A stretch of 64,000 nucleotides of DNA from contig NZ_JAKZLA010000001.1 in NCBI RefSeq assembly GCF_022808775.1, positions 310,001-374,000 of the forward strand, written 5' to 3'. The notes beneath the pieces were generated by a model that saw nothing but the letters and a program-made list of their open reading frames with translations, was not told where the DNA came from and made no database searches. The translations under genes were made by a program, and so were the position numbers. Shown piece by piece: positions 1-7,608 of this stretch. The number at the start of each line of letters is the position of its first letter. The first letter of the stretch is position 1. Origin of the DNA: Geothrix terrae. GTDB taxonomy: Bacteria > Acidobacteriota > Holophagae > Holophagales > Holophagaceae.

Positions 1-703
1 GGTCGTAGTGGCCGTCGGCGCGGTCGAACATCATGCGGCCGCCCAGGGCGCCTTGGAGGGATTCCAGGTCGGGATCCGGCATCTCCATCCAGGTTTCCAA
101 CCCGGATAGCGCCGAGCGCAGGTCCCCGCCGGCCCAGTGGGAGAGCCACTCGAAGACCTCCGCGGGCTCCGGCTGCCCGGGCCGCTCCTTGGTCCAGGCC
201 CGCTTGAGCACCTGCTGGATGTGGATCGGCTCCAGGGCCTTGAGGGCGATGAGCTGGCAGCGGCTGCGCAGCGCCGGGTTCAGGTAGAAGGCCGGGTTCT
301 CCGTGGTGGCGCCGATGAGGATGGCCTCGCCGCGCTCCAGGAAGGGCAGCAGGATGTCCTGCTGGGCCCGGTTGAAGCGGTGGATCTCGTCCAGGAACAC
401 CACGGGCGGCACCGTCCGGAACAGGGGCATCACCCGGCTCTCCTGGAGGAACTTCTTCAGCTCCGCCGCGCTGCCGCTCACGCCCGAGAACTCCATGAAG
501 CCATGCCCCGTGGCCTCCGCCAGGATGCGGGCCAGGGTGGTCTTGCCCGTGCCCGGTGGCCCCCACATCACCATCGAGGGCAGCCGACCCCCGGCCGTGA
601 GCCGCCGCAGCGCGCCCTTGGGACCCAGCAGGTGGGCCTGGCCCACCACCTCGTCCAGCGTCGAAGGTCGCATGCGTTCGGGGAGCGGGGTGGTGTGGCT
701 CAC
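1..703 (-). CDS. rarA: Replication-associated recombination protein A (MgsA/RarA-type AAA+ ATPase), N-terminal part
   Basis: The protein runs off the left edge of the window, so about 234 N-terminal residues are visible. A Walker A motif GPPGTGKT sits at about residues 48-55. Walker B with the RarA-typical DEIHRFN follows at about 100, and then the sensor stretch GATTENP. The conserved opening MRPSTLDEVVGQ starts at residue 11. The chosen start is GTG at 703, because the conserved N-terminus begins directly after it; ATG at 673 is an alternative. By family, RarA is a clamp-loader-like ATPase acting at stalled replication forks. It is divergent from the next gene with a 64-base gap. Confidence 0.93.
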   Translation of the reverse strand, partial: MSHTTPLPERMRPSTLDEVVGQAHLLGPKGALRRLTAGGRLPSMVMWGPPGTGKTTLARILAEATGHGFMEFSGVSGSAAELKKFLQESRVMPLFRTVPPVVFLDEIHRFNRAQQDILLPFLERGEAILIGATTENPAFYLNPALRSRCQLIALKALEPIHIQQVLKRAWTKERPGQPEPAEVFEWLSHWAGGDLRSALSGLETWMEMPDPDLESLQGALGGRMMFDRADGHYD

Positions 704-767
704 AGTCCTTCCAGCCTAGCGCGTCCCGTCTGCGCGTAGGATAGGACCATCCCCGGCGAGGCTGGTC

Positions 768-1283
768 ATGAGGATCACTTCCAAGACTGTCGTTCTCGGG
801 CTGCCTGTCTTCGAATTTGCGGTGGCGGAGGTCGGCGCAAGCCCTCACATGAAGGGACCGGCCCGCGCCTGGATCGCCATCGGGGATCTCGCCCTGAGCC
901 CCTTCCTGGCCATCGGTGGCTTGGCCTTCGGCACGGTCTCGTTCGGTGGGCTCGCCCTGGGCGGCCTGGCAATCGGTGGTTGCGCCATCGGTGGACTCGC
1001 ACTGGGCGGTTGCTCGATCGGAGTGTGGGCCATGGGCGGGCTTGCGCTCGGTCTTCAGGCGGCGCAGGGAGGCCTGGCCGCCTCACCTGGCTATGCCCTG
1101 GGCGGGGCAGCCTTCGGACCCCAGGCCAACACGCGGGAAGCGGCCGCCTGGTTCGCCAGAGCCCCCTTCTGGATGGTACCGCCCGGACGCCTCTTCCTTC
1201 TGTTTCTGCCACTGGCGCTGCTGCCGGTCCTGGCCCGGCCACGCACGGTGAAGGGAAAAGACCGGGGGATCACTCCGAGGTAG
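768..1283 (+). CDS. Hypothetical Gly/Ala/Leu repeat protein, probably membrane-associated
   Basis: This is a 171-residue protein of unknown function. After a 30-residue leader it carries a run of near-pentapeptide repeats of the form GGLA(I/L/F)G from about residue 45 to 110. It ends in a hydrophobic segment (FLLFLPLALLPVL) and a basic tail, which looks like a C-terminal membrane anchor. The Gly-every-few-residues pattern could pack as glycine-zipper helices or as a short solenoid; the sequence alone does not decide. A GAGG motif precedes ATG 768. It lies 9 bases upstream of the editing-protein gene and may be co-transcribed with it. The opposite strand is also open here but encodes nothing recognisable. 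Confidence 0.7.
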   Translation: MRITSKTVVLGLPVFEFAVAEVGASPHMKGPARAWIAIGDLALSPFLAIGGLAFGTVSFGGLALGGLAIGGCAIGGLALGGCSIGVWAMGGLALGLQAAQGGLAASPGYALGGAAFGPQANTREAAAWFARAPFWMVPPGRLFLLFLPLALLPVLARPRTVKGKDRGITPR

Positions 1284-1292
1284 GCTGATCCC

Positions 1293-2480
1293 ATGGATAC
1301 GATCCCCGCCTACGAACGAGATCCCTATGCCACCGCCCTGGAGACCCGCGTGCTCCGCACAGGGGAGGAGCAGGGCCGCCCCTTCGCGATCCTGGAGGAC
1401 ACGATCCTCTACCCGGAGGGAGGCGGTCAGCCCAGCGACCGCGGGACGCTGCGGGGCGTGGCGGTCGTGGAGGTCCAGAAACGGGAGGGTGAGATCCGCC
1501 ACTACCTGGCTTCGCCTCTGGCGGAAGGCCCGGCTTCGCTGGAACTGGACTGGGCCCGCCGCTTCGACCACATGCAGCAGCACACGGGCCAGCACCTGCT
1601 CACGGCCGTGGCCCAGGACCGGTTCCAGTGGGAGACTACGGCCTTCCATCTGGGGGCAACGGTCTGTGACATCGAAGTGGCGGCCAGCTCCATTTCCCTC
1701 CGCGACATGGCGCAATTGGAAGAGGCTGTGGCGCATGAGATCCGCGCCCGGCGCGAGATCACGGCCCGACGGGTGGGCCCAGAGGCCTACAAGCTGGAGG
1801 CTGTGCGATCCCGGGGGCTGCCGGACGGCCACACTGGTGACATCCGCCTGGTGCAGATCGCCGGGGTGGACCTGAACACCTGCGGCGGCACGCACCTGCG
1901 CCATACGGGCGAGATCGAGGCCCTCAAGCTGCTGGGCACCGAATCGATCCGCGGAGGCACGCGGCTCTTCTACGTGGCGGGCGGCCGGGTGCGTGCGCGG
2001 CTCGGCGCCCACGAGGCCCGCAACGCGGCCCTGCGCGCCCTGCTGGGCGCCCCGGACGAGGACCTGGTGCCCGCCCTGCAGACCAAGCTGGATCAGCTCC
2101 AGGCCGCCGATCGCCGCGTCCGCAAGCTGGAGGAAGACCTGGCCGAGGTCCAGGCGGCGGCTCTGGCCGCGCGTCCGGAGGGGCTGGTGGAGGCCCACGC
2201 CGAGGGCCGGGACATGGCCTTCCTCCAGAAGCTGGCACGCCAGGTGCTCGCGGCGGATCCCGCCAAGGCGGTGTTCCTCACCGCCGAGTCGGGCGGGCAT
2301 GGGCTCTTCCTGCTGAGCGCGGGGGAGGCTTCCGCGCTGGATGTGCCCACCCTCGGCAAGGCCGTGGCGGAGATGCTCGGAGCCAAGGGAGGTGGCTCGG
2401 GGAAGACCTTCCAGGGCAAAGCGCCGGATCTGGCGGCACGGGCCGAGGCCCTGGCCGGCCTCCGGGCGAGCGGGGGCTGA
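1293..2480 (+). CDS. Alanyl-tRNA editing protein (AlaX family, long form with DHHA1 domain)
   Basis: The 395-residue protein resembles the editing half of alanyl-tRNA synthetase and lacks the aminoacylation domain. The zinc/hydrolysis motif HxxxH is at residues 93-97 (HMQQH) and the second half of the site, CGGTH, is at 197-201. A coiled coil (about 245-285) leads to a DHHA1-type C-terminus with a Gly-rich GGGSGKTFQGK motif near 375. By family it hydrolyses mischarged Ser- or Gly-tRNA(Ala) in trans. A threonyl-tRNA editing role is less likely because of the DHHA1 tail. It is followed after 3 bases by the hydrolase gene, so the two are probably co-transcribed. Confidence 0.9.
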   Translation: MDTIPAYERDPYATALETRVLRTGEEQGRPFAILEDTILYPEGGGQPSDRGTLRGVAVVEVQKREGEIRHYLASPLAEGPASLELDWARRFDHMQQHTGQHLLTAVAQDRFQWETTAFHLGATVCDIEVAASSISLRDMAQLEEAVAHEIRARREITARRVGPEAYKLEAVRSRGLPDGHTGDIRLVQIAGVDLNTCGGTHLRHTGEIEALKLLGTESIRGGTRLFYVAGGRVRARLGAHEARNAALRALLGAPDEDLVPALQTKLDQLQAADRRVRKLEEDLAEVQAAALAARPEGLVEAHAEGRDMAFLQKLARQVLAADPAKAVFLTAESGGHGLFLLSAGEASALDVPTLGKAVAEMLGAKGGGSGKTFQGKAPDLAARAEALAGLRASGG

Positions 2481-2483
2481 GCG

Positions 2484-3329
2484 TTGGTCCGATCCTGGCC
2501 CCTCTGGATCGTCAGCTTCCTCAAGCTGGTGGGTTGGGGTCTCGGGCTCTATGCGGCGCTCTGCCTCCTGGCCTTCCTGACCCAGCGGCGGATGATGTAT
2601 TTCCCCGATCGCGAGCCCGAGCCGGAGGCCGTCCAGCGGGCCGTGGGCGCGCGCCTAGTGCCCTGGCGGGACACGAAGGGGGGCGTGCTCGGCTGGCGGC
2701 GGGCGGCGAGGTCTGGTGCTCCCCGGATCCTCGTGCTGCACGGGAACGCGGGGGATGCCCTGGGCCGACTGGACTACCTTCCGGTGCTCGAGGCCGCGGG
2801 CTTCGAAGGCGTGCTGCTGGAATATCCGGGCTACGGTCCCCGGGAGGGTGAGCGGTCGGAGGCCTCGCTGGTGGCTGATGCCCGGGCGGCACTGCACCAG
2901 CTGAAGGCGGAATCCAACGCGCCGGTGATTCTGCTGGGAGAGAGCCTCGGGTCCGGCGTGTCGGTGCAGGTGGCCGCCGCCGAGCCCAAGGTGGTGGCGG
3001 GGCTCCTCCTGGCCGCGCCCTTCGCCCGGATGACCGAGGTGGCCGCCCGCCACTATCCGTACCTGCCCATGAAGCTGATCATGCGGGATCGCTGGGACAG
3101 CCTGGGGGCCATCCGCGGCTACGGCGGACCCGTGGCCATGGTGATCGCCGGGCAGGACGAGGTGGTGAGCGCAGAGCAGGGGCGGCGTCTGGTCCAGGGG
3201 TGCCCAGGGCCCGTCCGGGTCTGGGAGGTGCCCCGGGCCACTCACAACGGCCTGCCCCTGACTCCCGGCCGCCCGCCCTGGTCTGAGGCTCTGGCCTTCC
3301 TACGCGACCGGGCGGGAGTGGGACAATGA
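2484..3329 (+). CDS. Membrane-anchored alpha/beta hydrolase (BEM46/ABHD13-like)
   Basis: This 281-residue protein has one N-terminal hydrophobic helix (about 7-31). The core carries HGNAG (86-90, oxyanion hole), the nucleophile elbow GESLG with Ser154, an Asp in AGQDEVV and a His in the C-terminal RATHNG motif, so the triad is complete. These features match BEM46-type serine hydrolases; the substrate is unknown. The start is TTG at 2484, three bases after the preceding stop; no in-frame ATG precedes the membrane helix. The stop lies 4 bases before the desulfurase start, so the genes from 1293 to 4494 look like one transcription unit. Confidence 0.85.
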   Translation: MVRSWPLWIVSFLKLVGWGLGLYAALCLLAFLTQRRMMYFPDREPEPEAVQRAVGARLVPWRDTKGGVLGWRRAARSGAPRILVLHGNAGDALGRLDYLPVLEAAGFEGVLLEYPGYGPREGERSEASLVADARAALHQLKAESNAPVILLGESLGSGVSVQVAAAEPKVVAGLLLAAPFARMTEVAARHYPYLPMKLIMRDRWDSLGAIRGYGGPVAMVIAGQDEVVSAEQGRRLVQGCPGPVRVWEVPRATHNGLPLTPGRPPWSEALAFLRDRAGVGQ

Positions 3330-3333
3330 AGCC

Positions 3334-4494
3334 ATGGACCTGATCTACCTCGACCACAACGCCACCACCGCCCTCGACCCCGAGGCCTTCGAGGCCATGC
3401 GGCCCTGGTTTACGGAGCGCTTCGGCAATGCCAGCGCGGCCTATGCCCTCGGGCATCTGTCGGATGGTGCGGTGGTGGCCGCCCGGGAGCAGGCGGCGGC
3501 CCTGGTGGGCTGCACGTCCGCCGAGATCGTCTTCACCAGCGGCGGCACGGAGAGCCTGAACCATGCCTTCCGCGGCGTGTGGGAGGCCTTTCCGACGAAG
3601 CGCCACCTGGTCGCGACCGCCGTGGAGCACCCCGCCGTGCGGGCCCTGGTGGCCTGGTGGAAAGCCCAGGGAGGCGAAGCCTCGGATGTGGGCGTGGACG
3701 GGGAGGGTCGGCTCGATCTGGCGGCTCTGGAAGCCGCCGTGCGCCCGGACACGGCCCTGGTGGCCGTCATGGCCGCCAACAACGAATCCGGCGTGCTGTT
3801 CCCGGTGGCGGAAGCGGGTCGGGTCGCGAAGGCGAAGGGGGCTCTCTTCCTGGTGGACGCCACCCAGGCCATGGGCAAGATCCCGGTGGATGCCACAGCT
3901 TGGGGCGCGGATCTGCTCTGTCTCAGTGGCCACAAGTTCCATGGACCCAAGGGCACCGGCCTACTCATGATCCGCCGGGGCGTGAGGGTGAAGCCCCTCA
4001 TGCTGGGCGGCTCCCAGGAGCGGGGCCGCCGCGGGGGCACGGAGAACGTCCCCGGCATCGTGGGCCTGGGCAAGGCTGCGGAACGGGCCCTGGCGCGGCT
4101 ACCGGAGATGGACCGGGTGCGCAGTCTGCGGGATGCCCTGGAGGCCCGCATCCTCGCGGAGATCCCGGAGGCCCGCATCCACGGCGCGGGCACGGAGCGC
4201 CTGCCCAACACCAGCCTCGTGGGATTCGCGGGTCTTGAGGGCGAAGCGCTGCAGTTGAAGCTGGCGGAGCATGGCATCTGCGTGTCCACCGGCAGCGCCT
4301 GCAGCACGGGCATGCGGGAGCCCAGCCATGTGCTGCGTGCCATGCGCGTGTCCGACGCCCATGCGCGAGGCACCGTCCGCTTCAGCCTGGGCCTGGGCAC
4401 CACCGACGCGCAGATCCAGGTGGTGGCTGATCTGCTTCCAGGCCTCGTGCAGGCGTTGCGGCAGGGAGGGCAAGTCATTGGATTGCATCGATAA
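3334..4494 (+). CDS. Cysteine desulfurase (NifS/IscS-type, class I)
   Basis: This is a 386-residue fold-type I PLP enzyme. It opens with YLDHNATT. His98 (VEHP) lies over the cofactor and Lys201 (SGHKFHG) forms the Schiff base. Catalytic Cys323 lies in the flexible loop SACSTGMREPSHVLRAM, which matches NifS more closely than IscS. By family it takes sulfur from cysteine as an enzyme persulfide for Fe-S cluster or thionucleoside synthesis. No iscU, iscR or mnmA lies next to it, so the acceptor cannot be told from context. It overlaps nothing and is last in the 1293-4494 unit. Confidence 0.93.
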   Translation: MDLIYLDHNATTALDPEAFEAMRPWFTERFGNASAAYALGHLSDGAVVAAREQAAALVGCTSAEIVFTSGGTESLNHAFRGVWEAFPTKRHLVATAVEHPAVRALVAWWKAQGGEASDVGVDGEGRLDLAALEAAVRPDTALVAVMAANNESGVLFPVAEAGRVAKAKGALFLVDATQAMGKIPVDATAWGADLLCLSGHKFHGPKGTGLLMIRRGVRVKPLMLGGSQERGRRGGTENVPGIVGLGKAAERALARLPEMDRVRSLRDALEARILAEIPEARIHGAGTERLPNTSLVGFAGLEGEALQLKLAEHGICVSTGSACSTGMREPSHVLRAMRVSDAHARGTVRFSLGLGTTDAQIQVVADLLPGLVQALRQGGQVIGLHR

Positions 4495-4574
4495 ATTCCA
4501 TTCGAAATCTTTGTGACATAAGCCTCTGTTGACATGGCTATAGGGACATGGTGAGGTGGGCGGAATCCACCAGT

Positions 4575-4585
4575 CCCCCCCCCCC
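4575..4585 (+). repeat. C11 homopolymer tract upstream of the predicted propeller gene
   Basis: Eleven consecutive C residues end 20 bases before the ATG at 4606. Tracts of this length can slip during replication, and this position could alter promoter or ribosome-binding spacing. No other tract of this length was noticed in the window. Confidence 0.8.
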
Positions 4586-4605
4586 GCCCTGCATGGGAGC
4601 GCCCC

Positions 4606-5865
4606 ATGTCCCTGGAACTTCTCAAGCGCCTGACTCAGGGATTCCGCCCCGCTCCGGAATCGATGCGCGCCCGGATGTGGTCGACGCCGATGCTCCTTGA
4701 TCGGGGGGATCTGGGGGAGGCCCGGCTGGCCGTGGATCACCGGGGACGGAGGATCGCCCTCTGGGAGAATCATGGAACTTTGTGGACTCTGCCCGTGGGG
4801 GCTGCCGCGGCGCCGGCGCTCAGGCGCGCTCCCTTCGGCGAGGGAACGACGCCCCGTCTGGCGGTCAACCCTGAGGGTCGCGGTCTGGCCGTCTGGTTGG
4901 CCGACCTCGGGGAGGAACGGCAGATCCTCGGGAAGGCCCTCGGAACCTGTGAGAGCCCGGAACAGGTTGTATTCCGGACACCCGGGTGGGTTCGCAAGCT
5001 CCAGATCGCGGTGGACCGCAGGGGCAACGCGCTGGTGGTCTGGCTTCACGAGAAGGTGGGAAGGATCGAGGTGATGGCCCACTCCTTCGATACGCGAGGC
5101 GAGGCCTGGGAGAAAGGGCCCACGATCCTCGGGCTGGCTTCGGATCCTGTGGCCTCGCCACAGCTCGCGGCCAATCACAGCGAGCACGCCATGGTGCTCT
5201 GGGAGGCTCGAGACAGCCTCTTCGATGGGCTGCTGGCCAGCCATCACTGGCCCACGGACCGGATCTGGTCCGATCGTCCGGTGCCCGTGGTGGCTCATGC
5301 CGCCCGCCACCACCAGGTGGCCATGGACGATCACGGGAATGCTGTGGTGCTCTGGGTTCATGCGCCCTATGGTCAGCGGAGCACCCTGGAAGCCTGTTTC
5401 TTCGATGTCGTGGCGGGGGAGTGGCGGGAACCCACCACGCTGGCGATGGCCCAGGAGATATCGCTGCCGCGCCTGGTCATGAACGGATCCGGGGAGGCCC
5501 TCGCCGCCTGGTGCCAGCGCGAGAGCGGGGGAGGCTCCCACCTGCTGGTCAGGGCCTTCCAGGATGGAGGTTGGGAGCCGGGCGCGGAATGTCTCGACCG
5601 CAGCCGGGGCCGGAGCCATGACTATGCCATTGCCCTGGGCGCCGACGGGCGCGCAGGCGCTCTTCTGGTCCAGCATGGGAAGGATGGGGATCAGGTCGTG
5701 CTCCGGGCCCGCCTCGAGACCTGGTCCAAGCCGAAGGTGATGGCCGAATGCCGGGAAGGAACCTGCGCCTCGCCCAGGATCGCGCTATTCCCCCATGGCA
5801 TGTCCCTTCTCTGGATGCAGGGGACTGGACCCGAGAAGGCGCTGATGGCGGTGAGCTCCCACTGA
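4606..5865 (+). CDS. Hypothetical protein with eight internal repeats, predicted beta-propeller
   Basis: This 419-residue protein has no signal peptide and no family I recognise. A motif of the type (I/L)A(V/M)DxxGxAxVxW recurs eight times, at about residues 39, 83, 131, 175, 225, 268, 319 and 370. The spacing is 43-51 residues, about the length of a four-stranded propeller blade. The clearest copies are IAVDRRGNALVVW and VAMDDHGNAVVLW. The last copies are degenerate. A cytosolic beta-propeller used for binding is the most likely reading. It stands alone between a forward operon and a convergent hydrolase gene, so context gives no function. Confidence 0.75.
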   Translation: MSLELLKRLTQGFRPAPESMRARMWSTPMLLDRGDLGEARLAVDHRGRRIALWENHGTLWTLPVGAAAAPALRRAPFGEGTTPRLAVNPEGRGLAVWLADLGEERQILGKALGTCESPEQVVFRTPGWVRKLQIAVDRRGNALVVWLHEKVGRIEVMAHSFDTRGEAWEKGPTILGLASDPVASPQLAANHSEHAMVLWEARDSLFDGLLASHHWPTDRIWSDRPVPVVAHAARHHQVAMDDHGNAVVLWVHAPYGQRSTLEACFFDVVAGEWREPTTLAMAQEISLPRLVMNGSGEALAAWCQRESGGGSHLLVRAFQDGGWEPGAECLDRSRGRSHDYAIALGADGRAGALLVQHGKDGDQVVLRARLETWSKPKVMAECREGTCASPRIALFPHGMSLLWMQGTGPEKALMAVSSH

Positions 5866-5880
5866 TCCGGAGCGGGGCCT

Positions 5881-6855
5881 TCACGCTTGGAGCAACTCCT
5901 TGGCGTAGTGCTCCACCGCGTAGGGCAGCCAGCGATGGCCAGGAAGGTCACGGCTGAGGTAGCCCATGTGGCCGCCGTGCGGCTCCAGGTGGAGATGGAC
6001 GGAAGGTGAGGGGTTGGCTTCGGCCGCGTGTTCCCATGGGATGAAGGGATCGTCCTTGGCCAGAAGGACCACCGTCGGCACGGTGATCTTGGACAGGTGG
6101 TGCCGCGCGGAGCATCGGGCGTAGTAGTCGTCGGCGTCCTTGAAGCCCGCCGCCTTCGTGGTGTAGGCATCGTCAAACTCGCGCAGGCTCATGAAAGGAC
6201 CCGTCCGGTAGCTGTCAGGGATGAGTCCGTCCTCCACCCGCTGGCGGATGGCCTTGCGGCAACGCTTGATGAATCGCAGCTCGTAGAGGCGGCTGAACCC
6301 TGTGTGGATGGCCAGAGAGCAGGCGCCCAGATCGACCGGTGGGTTCACGGCGATCGCACAATCGGGTCGGGCCGCCGGCTTGGGCAGGCCGTCGCCCAGG
6401 TTCAGCAGGAGGGCATTCGCGGAGAGGGAGTAGCCGATGGCCAGCTGGCGGAGATCCGGATGGCGTTCCCGCGCGGCGGTGAAGGCCGCGCCCAGGTCAT
6501 CGCCGGAGCCGCTGTGGTAGGGGTGTTTCGCCAGGCCCCGACCCTCGCCGCAACCTCTGTGGTTCACGGTCCAGACGTGGTGGCCCAGCTTGCGCGCAAG
6601 GGCGATCGTGCGGCGCATGTAGTGGGCCTGGTCGTCGCCGCCCAGGCCATGGAAGACCAGCACCAGCACGTCCGTCTCGCCGGGGTAGTGGCGGCCCGTG
6701 AGCTGGTCGCCATCGGGCAGCAGGATGCGGAAGGGCTCGGAGGGATGGCGGGAAGGCTCCCCGGGCAGGTAGTTGCCGAGGATGGTCTGCAGATGGCCGG
6801 ATGGGGCCCACCAGGGAGGGCGGCAGGGCAGGGGCGGCGGGACGAGCTTGCGCAT
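5881..6855 (-). CDS. Alpha/beta hydrolase of the YheT/ABHD1-3 family
   Basis: The 324-residue protein shows the YheT-type N-terminus WWAPSGHLQTILGNY (about 15-29). It then has FHGLGG (about 69-73), NHRGCGEG (about 99-105) and the nucleophile elbow GYSLSAN with Ser143. Asp in LAKDDPFIP and His in HGGHMGYL near the C-terminus complete the triad. Family members are esterases or lipases of unclear substrate. The start is ATG 6855; the reading frame is open further upstream, but that stretch does not resemble the family and overlaps the neighbouring gene. It runs toward the propeller gene with 15 bases between the stops. Confidence 0.87.
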   Translation of the reverse strand: MRKLVPPPLPCRPPWWAPSGHLQTILGNYLPGEPSRHPSEPFRILLPDGDQLTGRHYPGETDVLVLVFHGLGGDDQAHYMRRTIALARKLGHHVWTVNHRGCGEGRGLAKHPYHSGSGDDLGAAFTAARERHPDLRQLAIGYSLSANALLLNLGDGLPKPAARPDCAIAVNPPVDLGACSLAIHTGFSRLYELRFIKRCRKAIRQRVEDGLIPDSYRTGPFMSLREFDDAYTTKAAGFKDADDYYARCSARHHLSKITVPTVVLLAKDDPFIPWEHAAEANPSPSVHLHLEPHGGHMGYLSRDLPGHRWLPYAVEHYAKELLQA

Positions 6856-6878
6856 CCGCCTAGTGTGCCCGAGCGGAC

Positions 6879-7427
6879 TCAGTCGTTCCGCTTGAAGACC
6901 AGCTTGTAGCTGAAGGGATTGTCCAGCTTGGGATGGGTGTAGGTCACCTGGAGGGCCAGCGAGCTGCCGTCCTTCCGCATGGAATAGACGTACTTCAGCG
7001 TGTAGCCGTCGCCGGTGATGGTCTGGACCATGGTGGGGCCGTCCTTGGTGAGGGTGGCCTTGAACACCTTGTCGTCGCTGCGCTTCCAGTCGCTCTCGGT
7101 GCCGTCCGCCGGGGTATCGATGGAACGTTCCTTCCCCATGGTCACCGAGAAGGTCTCGCCGGCCAGGATGTCGAGCTTGTTGAACTCCCGGCAAGCTCCC
7201 TGCAGCTTCTTCTTCCAGAGGAGCTTCATGGCGAAGTTCAGGTCCTTGACGTGCTCGTCGATGCGCTCCTCGACCTTGTCACTTTGTGAAGCGGAGAGGG
7301 TCCACTCCCCGTCCCAATCCACCTTGTCTTCCTTCGCGGGCAAGGCGGTTTTGGCCGGGGTCTTGGCCTTCTGGGCGATCACGGGAAGAACCAGCAGGCA
7401 GGGCAGGATGAAGGGCAGCACGCGCAT
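6879..7427 (-). CDS. Hypothetical secreted protein
   Basis: This 182-residue protein begins with a clear signal peptide (MRVLPFILPCLLVLPVIA, about 1-18), so it is probably periplasmic. The mature part is rich in charged residues and alternating beta segments (GEWTLSAS, FKATLTKDGPTMVQTITGDGYTLKYVYS), as in small lipocalin-like barrels. I do not recognise the family. Codons upstream of ATG 7427 are open but would hide the signal peptide, so they were not used. It lies 23 bases upstream of the YheT-like gene on the same strand. Confidence 0.75.
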   Translation of the reverse strand: MRVLPFILPCLLVLPVIAQKAKTPAKTALPAKEDKVDWDGEWTLSASQSDKVEERIDEHVKDLNFAMKLLWKKKLQGACREFNKLDILAGETFSVTMGKERSIDTPADGTESDWKRSDDKVFKATLTKDGPTMVQTITGDGYTLKYVYSMRKDGSSLALQVTYTHPKLDNPFSYKLVFKRND

Positions 7428-7608
7428 GGGGGCTCCGGGTGGGGATCGTGGGATCGTACTCCGGCGGGGCGCGTCGCAGAAGCATCTCTTGTGATCCGTG
7501 CAACAAAGGCGTGGATTGATGACCTTGCAGGCAGGATCACGTAACACGAGGTGTAAGCTTGGTGGCATTCAGCCCAAAATGAGGGCACTCAATTTAAGGA
7601 GTGTGGCC

